This document shows positions 16,165 to 24,436 of a stretch of 64,000 bases of DNA, piece by piece (positions within the stretch are counted from its first letter, which is position 1; each line of letters starts with the position of its first letter). Below the pieces are notes generated by a model. That model was given only the letters and a program-made list of their open reading frames with translations. It had not been told where the DNA came from and ran no database searches. Origin of the DNA: Caldilineales bacterium (GTDB lineage: Bacteria > Chloroflexota > Anaerolineae > J102); NCBI GenBank assembly GCA_019695115.1, contig JAIBAP010000011.1:44517-108516 (forward strand), given 5' to 3'. The position numbers were made by a program, and so were the translations under genes.

Positions 16165-17399
16165 CCCGGTGTCGCTCCGTGCTCTTGCGCCATCCGCACC
16201 TGCATCTTCACCGGCGTGTGGATCAGCAACCACTGCTCGGTGCGGGCGGCGATCTCCTCCGGCGTTTCGGTGTAGCCGTAGGTTTGCAGCATCACCGGCG
16301 TCCACTTCTTGCCCCAGCGGATGTGGTAGTTCTCGTCGCTCCAGTCGTAGCTGATGGCGGCGGCGGCCACATCGTCGTGGATGTCCTCGAAATGCTCGAT
16401 GTTGCGGCGCTTCTCCGGCATCCCGTTCGGCTCGATCACGGTGGTGAGCAGGGCATATTGATCGACCGCCGGCAGGGTCATCATCACGTTGTAGATTTGC
16501 ACCACCTGCCAGATGTCTTTGACCTCGAAGCCGAGTTGTTTGATCACAAGCTGGCCGAGCTGGCTGTGCCGCACCTCGTCCCACAGATGGCGGGCGGTGT
16601 TGTATTGGAATTCCCACGGCATCTCCGGCGTCAGCCAGAGGATCGAGCCGAGCGTCTCGGCGGCCGTCATCTCGTTCAGATAGTGCCGGAAACGCCACTC
16701 GCGATGGGCGTCGGGCTGCATCTCCCGGTCGGGTTCGACATCGGTATCGGGGTCGAAGATCGGCCAGCCCGCCTCGCGCTGGCATTCTTTCCAGGGCAAG
16801 AGCAGGTCATGGCCCGCCGGCCGCTCAGGAACAGCAACGCCCGTTTCGGCGCCATCCGTGCCCCCCGCCGCCGCAAACACCGCCGCAATGTACGCCTCCC
16901 ACCCTCCCACCCTCTCACCCTCTCTTCCTCCCCCGCTCTCCGCCTGCAAACGCGCTACCATCCCCTCCGCCCACGCCACCTGCCGCTCGTAGATCTCGGT
17001 CAGCTCTCCCAGCACCTTGACCGTAGGCCGGTCGAACACGGGATAGGTGAGGGTGGGGTGGAGGCGATAGGTCTCGAGCAGCGCCTTCTTGACGACCAGA
17101 TAGACGGTGGCGAGCAGTTCGAGGGTGTTGGCGGCGCAGTCCAGCTCGCGGGCCAGGTGTCGCAGGGCTTCGGGGATGCTCTTTTCGGGGTGGTGCGCCC
17201 GCATCTCGCGCAGGCGGACGCGCAGGCGCTCGCAGGCGTCGGCGTCCTCCCAGATGTGCAGCCCGATCTCGTTCTTGACCTCCCACTCTGGCACGCCCGG
17301 CAGCCACCCGGCCAGGGTGCGCATGACGGATTGTTCGAGGAAGGTGTAGCGTTTCAGGCGTTCGACGTTTTGGGTGAGGGAGAGGTTTTTGTCGGACAT
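16161..17399 (-). CDS. Ferritin-like (di-iron type) protein of a sugar/URO-D cluster
   Basis: The 412-aa protein starts MSDKNLSLTQNVERLKRYTF. The C-terminal half has the spacing of a di-iron four-helix bundle: AAETLG with Glu248, LWDEVRH with Glu275 and His278, then NIEHFEDIHDD and DWSDENYH. These residues could bind two metals, as in ferritin-like proteins. The N-terminal half is helical and has no motif I can name. The gene lies between two URO-D-fold genes and overlaps the downstream one by four bases, which suggests a shared pathway. A role in oxygen-dependent removal of a substituent, or as a scaffold, is only a guess. A Gly/Glu-rich loop at about residues 155-185 looks like low-complexity insertion. 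Confidence 0.6.
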   Translation of the reverse strand: MSDKNLSLTQNVERLKRYTFLEQSVMRTLAGWLPGVPEWEVKNEIGLHIWEDADACERLRVRLREMRAHHPEKSIPEALRHLARELDCAANTLELLATVYLVVKKALLETYRLHPTLTYPVFDRPTVKVLGELTEIYERQVAWAEGMVARLQAESGGGREGERVGGWEAYIAAVFAAAGGTDGAETGVAVPERPAGHDLLLPWKECQREAGWPIFDPDTDVEPDREMQPDAHREWRFRHYLNEMTAAETLGSILWLTPEMPWEFQYNTARHLWDEVRHSQLGQLVIKQLGFEVKDIWQVVQIYNVMMTLPAVDQYALLTTVIEPNGMPEKRRNIEHFEDIHDDVAAAAISYDWSDENYHIRWGKKWTPVMLQTYGYTETPEEIAARTEQWLLIHTPVKMQVRMAQEHGATPG

Positions 17400-17470
17400 T
17401 TCGAAGTCCTCGTAGAAGCAAGCCAGAAGGCCGGTTCATGACCTGGCACATCTGGCTGGTTTTCGATGAA

Positions 17471-17505
17471 CAGACCCTAAAGGTCTCGGAGACCTTTAGG
17501 GTCTG
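17471..17505. repeat. 17-base perfect palindrome over the end of URO-D gene 3
   Basis: CAGACCCTAAAGGTCTC at 17471-17487 and its exact complement at 17489-17505 are separated by one base. The stop codon of the URO-D gene (17477-17479) lies inside the left arm. There is no T-run on either side, so it is a poor intrinsic terminator. A related imperfect palindrome is at 61615-61653. Confidence 0.75.
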
Positions 17506-18649
17506 ATTGCGCGTATTCCTCCGCCGCCTCCATCATCGCATTGATGTTCTCGATCGGCGAGCCAGGGGCGATGTTGTTGCCATCCTGGAGGATCAGCCCG
17601 CCGTGGGGGGCCAGCTTCTCCAGCACGCGGCGCGTCTCGGCCTTCACCTGGTCGGGCGTGCCATCGGCGATAACCAGCGGGCTGACGTTGCCCAGCAAGA
17701 CCACCCGCCCGCCCATCACCTGCCCGATCAAGTCCAGATCGACCTTCCAGCCAAAGCCCTGCAACTCGTTGATCTGCAGGTCGTCGGCGAAGATGCGCAG
17801 CAGATGATTGGTCTGGCCGCACATGTGCATGCTCAGCCAGCCGTCGAAGTGGAAGCGCAGCCGCTTCTCGTAGGGCAGGACGAGGTCGCGATAGACCTGG
17901 GCCGACAGCCCGGCGGCCAGGTCATCGGTCCAGGCGAAATCCCGGTGCGGGATGCCCATCTCGGCCCAGCAGAAATCCAGCCAGGCGATGATCTTGCCGG
18001 TGACGATGTCCAGCAGCTCGTGCATGAACTCCGGCCGCTCCAGCGTGGCGGCGAAAGCCTCGGTCTGATCCATGAGGTCGCCGGCGACGCCAAAGGGCCC
18101 GTGCGAGGTGTGGGTCAGGGCGGGGTTGGCGCCGGGGTAGAAGACCGGGCCGCCCTGGAAGCGGACGGGATATTTCTCGGCCACGGCCATCATCGCCCGG
18201 CGAAAAGCCACCTGGCGGCCGTTCAATCCGTTCTCCACCACATCGATCTGCTCCAGGCGGCGCAGGTCGGCGCCGGTCTTCACCCAGCCGGCCTTGACCC
18301 AGGGGATGTCGTCGTCGGGGAAGAAGACCTCGCAGCCCAGGGCCGAGGCCTCGGTCGTGTTCTGGAAATCCGTCCAGCCGCCCACCCAGGCCCCGGTCGT
18401 CGCATACTGGTCGGTCTTGATGTGCTCGAACAGCCACTTCTGGCCCATGATCTGGGCGTACAGCATCGTCTCCGGGTCGGAGTAGTAATCGCGGAAGCGG
18501 ACGCCGATCTGGGGCAGCAGGAAGCGGTAGTTGATCGCCGGCCACACCGGCACGCGGTCGGTCGGTTCGAAACGCTTGGCCTTGGCCACGCGCTCCTTGC
18601 GCGCCGCAATCTCCTCGATGGGGACCTGGATTTCGATGACTTCGGGCAT
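17477..18649 (-). CDS. Uroporphyrinogen decarboxylase-fold protein (methyltransferase-like) 3
   Basis: This 390-aa protein begins MPEVIEIQVPIEEIAARKER at the ATG at 18649; the upstream frame is repeat-derived. It has the superfamily features PTDRVPVWPAINYRF, MHMCGQTNHLL (the HxCG zinc motif) and GGLILQDGNNIAPGSPIENI at the end, where the third zinc Cys of MtaA is Asn. It resembles URO-D-like proteins found with sugar genes in Chloroflexota and Lentisphaerae-type genomes more than HemE. It is the first enzyme gene after the ABC transporter and is preceded by a self-complementary repeat (18654-18732). The last codons overlap a 17-base palindrome. Confidence 0.75.
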   Translation of the reverse strand: MPEVIEIQVPIEEIAARKERVAKAKRFEPTDRVPVWPAINYRFLLPQIGVRFRDYYSDPETMLYAQIMGQKWLFEHIKTDQYATTGAWVGGWTDFQNTTEASALGCEVFFPDDDIPWVKAGWVKTGADLRRLEQIDVVENGLNGRQVAFRRAMMAVAEKYPVRFQGGPVFYPGANPALTHTSHGPFGVAGDLMDQTEAFAATLERPEFMHELLDIVTGKIIAWLDFCWAEMGIPHRDFAWTDDLAAGLSAQVYRDLVLPYEKRLRFHFDGWLSMHMCGQTNHLLRIFADDLQINELQGFGWKVDLDLIGQVMGGRVVLLGNVSPLVIADGTPDQVKAETRRVLEKLAPHGGLILQDGNNIAPGSPIENINAMMEAAEEYAQSDPKGLRDL

Positions 18650-18653
18650 ATCG

Positions 18654-18732
18654 TCAACACAAAGACACAAAGGACGCGAAGAAAACACAAAGGCTTTGTG
18701 TGATCTTTGTGATCTTCGCGCCTTTGTGTTCA
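18654..18732. repeat. Self-complementary CACAAAG repeat upstream of URO-D gene 3
   Basis: The left part holds several ACACAAAG-type units plus GGACGCGAAG, and the right part (from CTTTGTGTG to CCTTTGTGTT) is complementary, so a long imperfect hairpin can form. It lies between the permease gene and the URO-D start. The same units occur at 12291-12382 upstream of URO-D gene 1. Confidence 0.7.
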
Positions 18733-18765
18733 ACGTAGTTTGGGAGCTGAGCTTGTGTCACGGCG

Positions 18766-19653
18766 TTATTTGACGGCCCCGCGGGTCAGGCCGGCGATGA
18801 TCAGCCGTTGGAACAGCAAGACAAGCAAGAGCACAGGGATGATCATCGTCACCGAGAGGGCGCTCATCAGATCCCACGGCCGGCCGGCGCCCATGCTGGG
18901 GTCCACGGCCAGCTCGACCAGCCCCACGCTCAGGGTCTTGGTGGTGCGATTGGTGGCAAAGACCAGGGGATACAGCAACTCGTTCCAGGCGATGATGAAG
19001 TTGATGATCAGCATCGTGGCCAGGGCCGGCCGGATCACCGGGATGACGACGTGTCGCAGCACCTGGAACAAATTGGCGCCGTCGATCACCGCTGCCTCCT
19101 CGATCTCGGCCGGGATCTGTTGGATGAATGGCACCATGATCCAAACGGTGAAGGGCACGATCAGGCTGGACATGAGCATGATCATCGCCCCGCGGTCATT
19201 GACCAGATCGAGCCACTTGAGCATCTCGAACAGGGGTACGACGGTGCCGATGGCGGGCACGGCGATGGAGACGATGAAGATCATGAAGACGATGTTGCTG
19301 CCGGGGAACTTGATCCGGGCCAAGGCGTAGGAGGCCAGAAACGAGAGCGCCACCGAAACGAAGCTGGAGCCGAGGGCGAAGATCAGCGAGTTGGTCAGAT
19401 AGCGATAAAAGGGGATGGCCCCGACCATGTTGATGTAGTTCTCGAACGTGATCTGCTGCGGCAGATAACGGGGCGGGATCGAGAACATCAGGAACTTGGG
19501 CGTGATCGAGGACAGGAAAATCCAGTAGAACGGCAGCAGCACCACAAAGAGGAAGATGGCGACCAGGAGATAGACCAGCCCGCGGTCGAGCCAACGTTGC
19601 CAGGGGATGGGCTGCCGTTGTCGAGGCATCAGAACAACCGTGTTTCGGGACAT
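18766..19653 (-). CDS. Carbohydrate ABC transporter permease, MalG type
   Basis: The 295-aa protein has six predicted membrane helices and the EAA loop EEAAVIDGANLFQVLRHVVIP typical of CUT1 sugar permeases; the loop contacts the ATPase. It forms the inner-membrane channel with the neighbouring MalF-type permease, whose stop codon is 9 bases upstream. No ATP-binding gene is present in the cluster, so a shared MsmK/MalK-type ATPase elsewhere is expected. Confidence 0.9.
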   Translation of the reverse strand: MSRNTVVLMPRQRQPIPWQRWLDRGLVYLLVAIFLFVVLLPFYWIFLSSITPKFLMFSIPPRYLPQQITFENYINMVGAIPFYRYLTNSLIFALGSSFVSVALSFLASYALARIKFPGSNIVFMIFIVSIAVPAIGTVVPLFEMLKWLDLVNDRGAMIMLMSSLIVPFTVWIMVPFIQQIPAEIEEAAVIDGANLFQVLRHVVIPVIRPALATMLIINFIIAWNELLYPLVFATNRTTKTLSVGLVELAVDPSMGAGRPWDLMSALSVTMIIPVLLLVLLFQRLIIAGLTRGAVK

Positions 19654-19662
19654 GGGGACGCC

Positions 19663-20589
19663 TCAGTAGTTGATTTCCACACGGCGGTAGAGAAGCAAGC
19701 CCAGACCGCCCATGACGAAGACGGCGACGAACAAAATCATGCTGATGGCCGAGGCATAGCCGAAGTTGAGACCGCCAAACGCCGCCTGGTAGATGCTGTA
19801 GGCCAGCACCGAGGTGGCGAAACCCGGCCCGCCGCCCGTCATCGTGTAGATCAGGTCGAACGAGGCGAGCTGCCAGATCAACATGAACAGGCCCATGGTC
19901 GTGGCCTGCGGCAGGATGAGCGGCAGGGTGATCGACCTGAACATGCGCGGCCGGCTGGCCCCATCCACCCGCGCCGCCTCGTATAGTTCAGCCGGGACGC
20001 CCTGCAAGGCCGCCAGGAAGACCAGGGCCAGGAAGGGCGTGCTCTTCCAGACATTGGTGCCGATCACGGCCACCTTCGCCCCCCAATAGTTGCTCAGCCA
20101 GCCAAAACGGACGCCAGAGACCCGGTACACCAGGTCGGTGATGAGGCCGTAATCCTTGTTGTACAACCAATTGAAACCGATGGCCGCCACCACCATGGGG
20201 ATGGCCCAGGGGATGAGGTTGATCGCCCGCACCACTCCCCGCCCCCGAAAGCTGCTGTTCAAGAGCGAGGCCGCAGCAATGCCCAAGACCAACTGCAGCA
20301 GGGTGGACAGCACCACGAAGACGATGGTGAAGGTGATGGTGCTGCGCACCCCCACATCGTGGCTGATGCGCACGAAATTCTGCAGGCCGATGAACTTGGA
20401 GGGGGGGAAGGCCGGGTTGTAGTTCGTCAGGCTGAGGCGAAAACTATCGAAAAACGGATAGATGGTGGTGAACAAGCGCAGGCCCAGCGCCGGCAAAAGC
20501 AACAGCGCCGCGGTCAGGTAGCGCCGCCGGGTCAGGGCCGAGCGACGGCGGGGAGCGGCGGGGGTCGTTTGCAGGTCAGTAGGCGCCAC
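19663..20589 (-). CDS. Sugar ABC transporter permease, MalF/UgpA type
   Basis: The 308-aa protein starts at a GTG codon (20589) after AAGGAAA. It has six predicted membrane helices and the EAA loop ELYEAARVDGASRPRMFRSITLP characteristic of the first CUT1 permease. With the MalG-type partner and the lipoprotein binding protein upstream it makes an importer for an oligosaccharide. The GH31 and GH38 enzymes of the cluster suggest alpha-glucosides, xylosides or mannosides as substrates. Confidence 0.9.
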   Translation of the reverse strand: MAPTDLQTTPAAPRRRSALTRRRYLTAALLLLPALGLRLFTTIYPFFDSFRLSLTNYNPAFPPSKFIGLQNFVRISHDVGVRSTITFTIVFVVLSTLLQLVLGIAAASLLNSSFRGRGVVRAINLIPWAIPMVVAAIGFNWLYNKDYGLITDLVYRVSGVRFGWLSNYWGAKVAVIGTNVWKSTPFLALVFLAALQGVPAELYEAARVDGASRPRMFRSITLPLILPQATTMGLFMLIWQLASFDLIYTMTGGGPGFATSVLAYSIYQAAFGGLNFGYASAISMILFVAVFVMGGLGLLLYRRVEINY

Positions 20590-20679
20590 GATGGGGTTTC
20601 CTTGGCAGTGAAAGGTCCCCGCCCCTGGTCTCAGGGGCGGGGAGACGAATTGACGCCGATGGCGCTGCCGGAGAGCCGT

Positions 20680-22014
20680 TTAGCCGAGCGCGGCAATGCG
20701 TTCCTTGCCGGTCTTCATGGCGTCGGCCAGAGAGAGCTGCTTGGTCAGGTAGAGCTGGGCGACGTCGTCCACGGCCACCTCAGCATCCGACTGCTTGGGA
20801 TGGTAGGGCCGCGGCACCAGGGCGTTGGCGTCGGAGTACATGCCCATGTAGATCGGCAGACCGTCCTTCATCACATCGAGGATGGACTTGCGTGGCATGA
20901 CGAACCAGCTCTGGCCTTGGGCCAGGACGGGCGCATTCTTGTTGTTGGTGATCCAGGCGATCAGATCCTTGGCCGCATCCAGGTTGGGTGCGTTGGTGGG
21001 CACGCTGAAACCCCACCCGCCCCACCAGCTCTTGGCGCCGGCCGGGCCGGCCGGCGGCAGGGTGATCTCAGCCCGACCGTCTTTGTACCACTCTTTGTTG
21101 TCACGCACCACGCTGTAGAAATAGGGCCACTGGCGCATCATCGCCACCCGGTCCTTCATGTAGAGGTCGTTCTGCTGGGTGTAGTCCTGGTTGAGGACCG
21201 TCTCCTCCATGATCTTGTGGGTGTGGATCATGTCATAGCAGAACTGGAAGGCCGTGGCAACGTTGTCATCGAAGGAGAAGACTTCGCTGCCCGCCTGGGC
21301 CGAGAGATAGGCCATGTAGACAAAGGTCAGGCCGGGTTTCTTCATGCCCTCGGTGGTGCCCCAGACCGGGTCCTTGGTGAACTCCTTGCCCACCTGCACG
21401 AATTCGTCCCAGGTGGTGGGCGCCTTCAGATTCTTCTCGTCGAACCAGTCCTTGCGATGCCAGAAGTAACCAACCGCAAATTCGTGCGGGACGCGATAGC
21501 GTTTGCCGTCGTAGCTGTGGAAGGGGTCCTTATCGACGGGCGGCAGGAAGCTTTCGGGAAAGTCCCCCCAGGTATCGGCCGGGATGACATCGTCCAACGG
21601 CAGCATCCAGCCGGCGCGGGAAAAGGCAGGGCCAGAGACATCGTCGATGCTGAGCACATCCACCGGACTGGTGCCGGATTGGAAGGCGGGGGCGTACTTG
21701 GTCATCATCTCCTGACCGGTGGTGGGACCGCTTTCCAGCACGACCTTCATCCCGGTCTTTTGCTCCCACTCGGCCAAGACAGGCTTCAGCGCCTCGTGGG
21801 CGAACTCCTGGATGGCCAGGGTGAGGGTCTTGGCGGCCGGGGCGACGGTGGCCGGGACAGCCGTCGCTGCCGGGACGGCTGTTGCCGCCGGCGCGGTGGT
21901 GGCCGCCGGCGCTGCCGGCGCGCAACTGGCCAGCAGGCTGGTGGCAGATACGGCGGCCGCCGCCGCTCCCGCCACCTTCAGAAACTCGCGTCGGGTGATG
22001 TTCTTGTCAGACAT
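20680..22014 (-). CDS. Extracellular solute-binding lipoprotein of sugar ABC transporter
   Basis: The ATG at 22014 follows the Shine-Dalgarno GGAGGAG and gives a 444-aa protein. Its signal region has twin arginines (ITRREFLKVAG) and a lipobox LLASCAPA, so it is probably exported by Tat and lipid-anchored at Cys. An Ala/Thr/Pro-rich tether (APAATTAPAATAV...) follows. The mature part has the fold pattern of family 1 sugar-binding proteins (MalE/UgpB). It is the first gene of the transport cluster and both permeases follow it. Its specificity is not visible. Confidence 0.9.
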   Translation of the reverse strand: MSDKNITRREFLKVAGAAAAAVSATSLLASCAPAAPAATTAPAATAVPAATAVPATVAPAAKTLTLAIQEFAHEALKPVLAEWEQKTGMKVVLESGPTTGQEMMTKYAPAFQSGTSPVDVLSIDDVSGPAFSRAGWMLPLDDVIPADTWGDFPESFLPPVDKDPFHSYDGKRYRVPHEFAVGYFWHRKDWFDEKNLKAPTTWDEFVQVGKEFTKDPVWGTTEGMKKPGLTFVYMAYLSAQAGSEVFSFDDNVATAFQFCYDMIHTHKIMEETVLNQDYTQQNDLYMKDRVAMMRQWPYFYSVVRDNKEWYKDGRAEITLPPAGPAGAKSWWGGWGFSVPTNAPNLDAAKDLIAWITNNKNAPVLAQGQSWFVMPRKSILDVMKDGLPIYMGMYSDANALVPRPYHPKQSDAEVAVDDVAQLYLTKQLSLADAMKTGKERIAALG

Positions 22015-22405
22015 TTTCTCCTCCTCATCGAGGAATGGTGAAAAAAAAGAAAAACGGAAGAAACGAGAGACAATCAATAATGATATCGCTTTCTGCGTCA
22101 CCTCCTTGACCAAAAACAAAACCGGTCAGCGCATATTGCCTGTCATCCTTGTTGGATCTCTTGGCTACAAGTGGATGAAAAAGTTGTAGGCATCATAACA
22201 TTGGCTTTCGGGCATGTCAACGAGAATCCGTGACCGGAAATGACCGTTTTGCTGTGGCCGATCCCCCAAATACGGTCTTCGACGCCACGCCATTCGTCTT
22301 CTGCTCCCAAAAAACCATCAAGGCGGCTTGCTACCCGCGGCCTTCTGCCACGACGCCCTGCTTCGGCAATGAATTGACGGCCAGGCCATAACCCCATTCG
22401 CACGC

Positions 22406-22434
22406 TTGACAATAGAACAAATGTTCCATACACT
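22406..22434 (+). promoter_or_regulatory. SOS promoter of the mutasome cassette
   Basis: TTGACA at 22406-22411 and TACACT at 22429-22434 are separated by 17 bases. Transcription should begin near 22441. The spacer contains a perfect LexA-type box, so expression should be induced by DNA damage. Confidence 0.8.
22415..22426 (+). promoter_or_regulatory. LexA box (GAAC-N4-GTTC)
   Basis: GAAC-AAAT-GTTC matches the LexA operator known from Bacillus and Actinobacteria (GAACN4GTTC). It lies between the -35 and -10 boxes, where a bound repressor blocks RNA polymerase. The controlled genes, a translesion polymerase cassette, are classical SOS genes. Confidence 0.82.
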
Positions 22435-22493
22435 CCAACCTAAGCGTTGCGTCCTGCCCCCCCACAGGCACTCTGACAGCGTGACGGTCGGCG

Positions 22494-23252
22494 ATGTCAT
22501 CGAAAAAGGAACGCCAGCTCAGGCTGGAACGCACGATTGCACTTCTTCAGCACAAGTGGGGCCAGGACGCCATCCGGCAAGGGATGGCAACCGCCCGGCC
22601 CATCCCCCACCTTGCCACCGGTTTCCCGGCCCTGGACGCCGCCCTCGGCATCGGCGGCATCCCCCAGGGGCGGCTCACCGTCTTAGAGGGCGCGCCCACT
22701 TCGGGCAAAGTCACCCTGGCCGCGCTCATCCTGGCCACTGCCCAGAAAAAACTCCGCCGCCCCGTCGCCTACGTCGATCTCGCCCACACCTGCGACGCCG
22801 ACTACCTGGAACGCTGCGGCCTGCGCCTGCCCGACCTGCTGGTGGTGCGCCCTCAGGATGGCCGCCAGGCATTGGTCTTGACCCAGGCCCTGCTGGCGCG
22901 GGCCGAACTGGGGGCGATCCTCTTCGACCATTGGGCGGCCCTGGGGGACGCCGCCGCCCTCCCCCATCAAGCGGCGGCGCTATTGGCCCAGTCCGGACAC
23001 GGCCCCACCCTGCTGGTGTTGGACGAGCCGGTCAGCCGGTGGAGGCAACGGACGGAAGGTGAGCGGCAGATTTTGCGGGAGCATGCCTTTGTCCGGCTGA
23101 GCCTGAGGCGCGAGCAATGGTTCTACGACGGGCCGGACATCCGCGGCTACCGGGCGCGGGTCGCCATCGTCAAAAACAAACTCGGCCCCACCCACAGCGG
23201 CGTCGAGATCGAAGTCCATTTCAACGGCGCCGTGCGCGGGGAGGGCATCTGA
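22494..23252 (+). CDS. imuA: ImuA-like RecA-fold protein of the mutasome
   Basis: The 252-aa protein resembles RecA and ImuA/SulA-type proteins: TGFPALDAALGIGGIPQGRLTVLEG, a Walker A-like GAPTSGKV, LAALILATAQ, and a Walker B-like AILFDHWAAL. The Walker A motif has Val in place of the usual Thr/Ser after the Lys, so ATP hydrolysis may be altered. In mycobacteria and proteobacteria such proteins (ImuA') link the inactive polymerase ImuB to DnaE2 during mutagenic repair. It is the first gene of the cassette. The ATG at 22494 has no clear Shine-Dalgarno. The next gene starts two bases after the stop. Confidence 0.8.
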   Translation: MSSKKERQLRLERTIALLQHKWGQDAIRQGMATARPIPHLATGFPALDAALGIGGIPQGRLTVLEGAPTSGKVTLAALILATAQKKLRRPVAYVDLAHTCDADYLERCGLRLPDLLVVRPQDGRQALVLTQALLARAELGAILFDHWAALGDAAALPHQAAALLAQSGHGPTLLVLDEPVSRWRQRTEGERQILREHAFVRLSLRREQWFYDGPDIRGYRARVAIVKNKLGPTHSGVEIEVHFNGAVRGEGI

Positions 23253-23254
23253 CG

Positions 23255-24436
23255 ATGGCCGTCATTGCCTGCACCATCCCTGCTTTCCCCGTGGCCCTGC
23301 TGGCCCGCGCCGACCCCAGCCTGTGGGCGCGCCCCCTGGCCGTGCTAGACGCCGACGAGCGCGTGCTGGCGCTCACGCAGCCTGCCCAGGCGGTCGGCGT
23401 CAGGCCGGGGCAGCATGCTCGCCAGGCGCGCACAGCCTGCCCCGACCTGCTGCTCCACCCCGCCGACCTGCCCGGCCTGCACGCCGCCCACGAATCCATC
23501 CTGTCATTGTTGGACGATTTCACCGATGCCCTGGAGCCGCTGGCCTGGGGCGGCGCTTTTCTGGCCGTTGCCGACGCCGGGGCCGCCACCGCCCTCCCCT
23601 TCTGCCAGCAGATCGGCCGTCGCCTCCGCGCCGAACTGGCGCTGGCGGCGGCCATTGCTTGCGACGCCGGCAAATTCACCGCCCAAGCCGCCGCCGCCAC
23701 CACGCGCACCGGGGCCGTGCGCGTGGTGTTGGGCGAGGCCGAACAGGCCTTCTTACGGCCTTTGCCGCTGCAGCTGCTGCCCCTGGGCGTCGAGCAGCAG
23801 CACCTGTTGGCCTATCTTGGCATCTACACCCTGGGCCAGTTTGCCGATCTGCCACCGGCGGCCGTTTTCCAGCAGTTCGGACCCGCCGGCCGGCTGGCCC
23901 AGCAATGGGCGCGAGGGCAGGATGACCGGCCGGTGATCCCCCGCCATCGGCGTCCGTCTCACACCCGCGCCCTGAGCTTCGACCCGCCTCTCGACCGGCT
24001 CCCGACCCTCCTGGCTGCCAGCGAACGCCTGCTGGCCCCGCTGCTGACCGCTCTGCAAGACCGCCTGCAAGCAGCGCAGACCCTGCAAGCCGTCTACATC
24101 TTTGCCGACGGCAGCCAGGAGGATGATTTCTGGCGGCTTACGCTGCCCACGGCCCACAGCGAACAACTGTTGGGCCTGCTCGCGACCCGCTGGCGGCAAA
24201 AAGCCTGGGCGCAACCCCTGGCCGGGTTATCGCTGACCCTGGGCGAAGTGCAGGAAACGGCCGGGGAACAGCTCCTGCTCTTTCCCGGCGAGGGGGCGCC
24301 GGCCGATCTCCTGACCGACTTTCTGCGCCATCTGCGCGGGCGCTTTGGCGAAGGTCGCTTCCTGCGGGCCGAGGTCGCCCAGCCGCTGCTCTTGCGCGTC
24401 GAACAGCGCGCTCGCTGGCAGGAATTCGGCGCATGA
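23255..24436 (+). CDS. imuB: ImuB-like, probably inactive Y-family DNA polymerase
   Basis: The ATG at 23255 gives a 393-aa protein; the longer upstream frame overlaps imuA. It aligns by eye with ImuB: VRPGQHARQARTACPDLLLHPAD, the palm region, then a finger/little-finger part. The catalytic acidic residues are absent: the N-terminal motif reads IACTIPAFPVALLAR where active enzymes have DMDAFFASVE, and the SxDE position reads FLAVADAG. It therefore probably acts as an adaptor binding the beta clamp, ImuA and DnaE2, as known for ImuB. Its stop overlaps the start of the next gene (ATGA at 24433). Confidence 0.85.
   Translation: MAVIACTIPAFPVALLARADPSLWARPLAVLDADERVLALTQPAQAVGVRPGQHARQARTACPDLLLHPADLPGLHAAHESILSLLDDFTDALEPLAWGGAFLAVADAGAATALPFCQQIGRRLRAELALAAAIACDAGKFTAQAAAATTRTGAVRVVLGEAEQAFLRPLPLQLLPLGVEQQHLLAYLGIYTLGQFADLPPAAVFQQFGPAGRLAQQWARGQDDRPVIPRHRRPSHTRALSFDPPLDRLPTLLAASERLLAPLLTALQDRLQAAQTLQAVYIFADGSQEDDFWRLTLPTAHSEQLLGLLATRWRQKAWAQPLAGLSLTLGEVQETAGEQLLLFPGEGAPADLLTDFLRHLRGRFGEGRFLRAEVAQPLLLRVEQRARWQEFGA

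Larger units (their letters stand above)
22015..22493. other. Divergent intergenic region between sugar cluster and mutasome
   Basis: No gene is recognised in these 479 bases. The right part (22406-22434) holds the SOS promoter of the mutasome. On the left, TGACC at 22107-22111 and GGTCA at 22124-22128 are an inverted repeat with a 12-base A-rich centre. It might be an operator of the sugar operon but is weak. The middle (22140-22400) has short open frames on the minus strand that match no family I know. Confidence 0.4.

Noticed and set aside
12631..16275. A 1214-codon open frame on the plus strand opposite GH31 and URO-D gene 2
   Set aside because: It is the complement frame of two well-matched genes in GC-rich DNA. 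Its product is Gly/Ala/Arg/Val rich, with no domain.
17471..17505. The palindrome as a normal intrinsic terminator
   Set aside because: No T-run follows on the minus strand and the arm overlaps the stop codon.
22143..22400. Small minus-strand ORFs between the sugar operon and the mutasome
   Set aside because: No match to a known family and no ribosome site; composition suggests non-coding or old debris.
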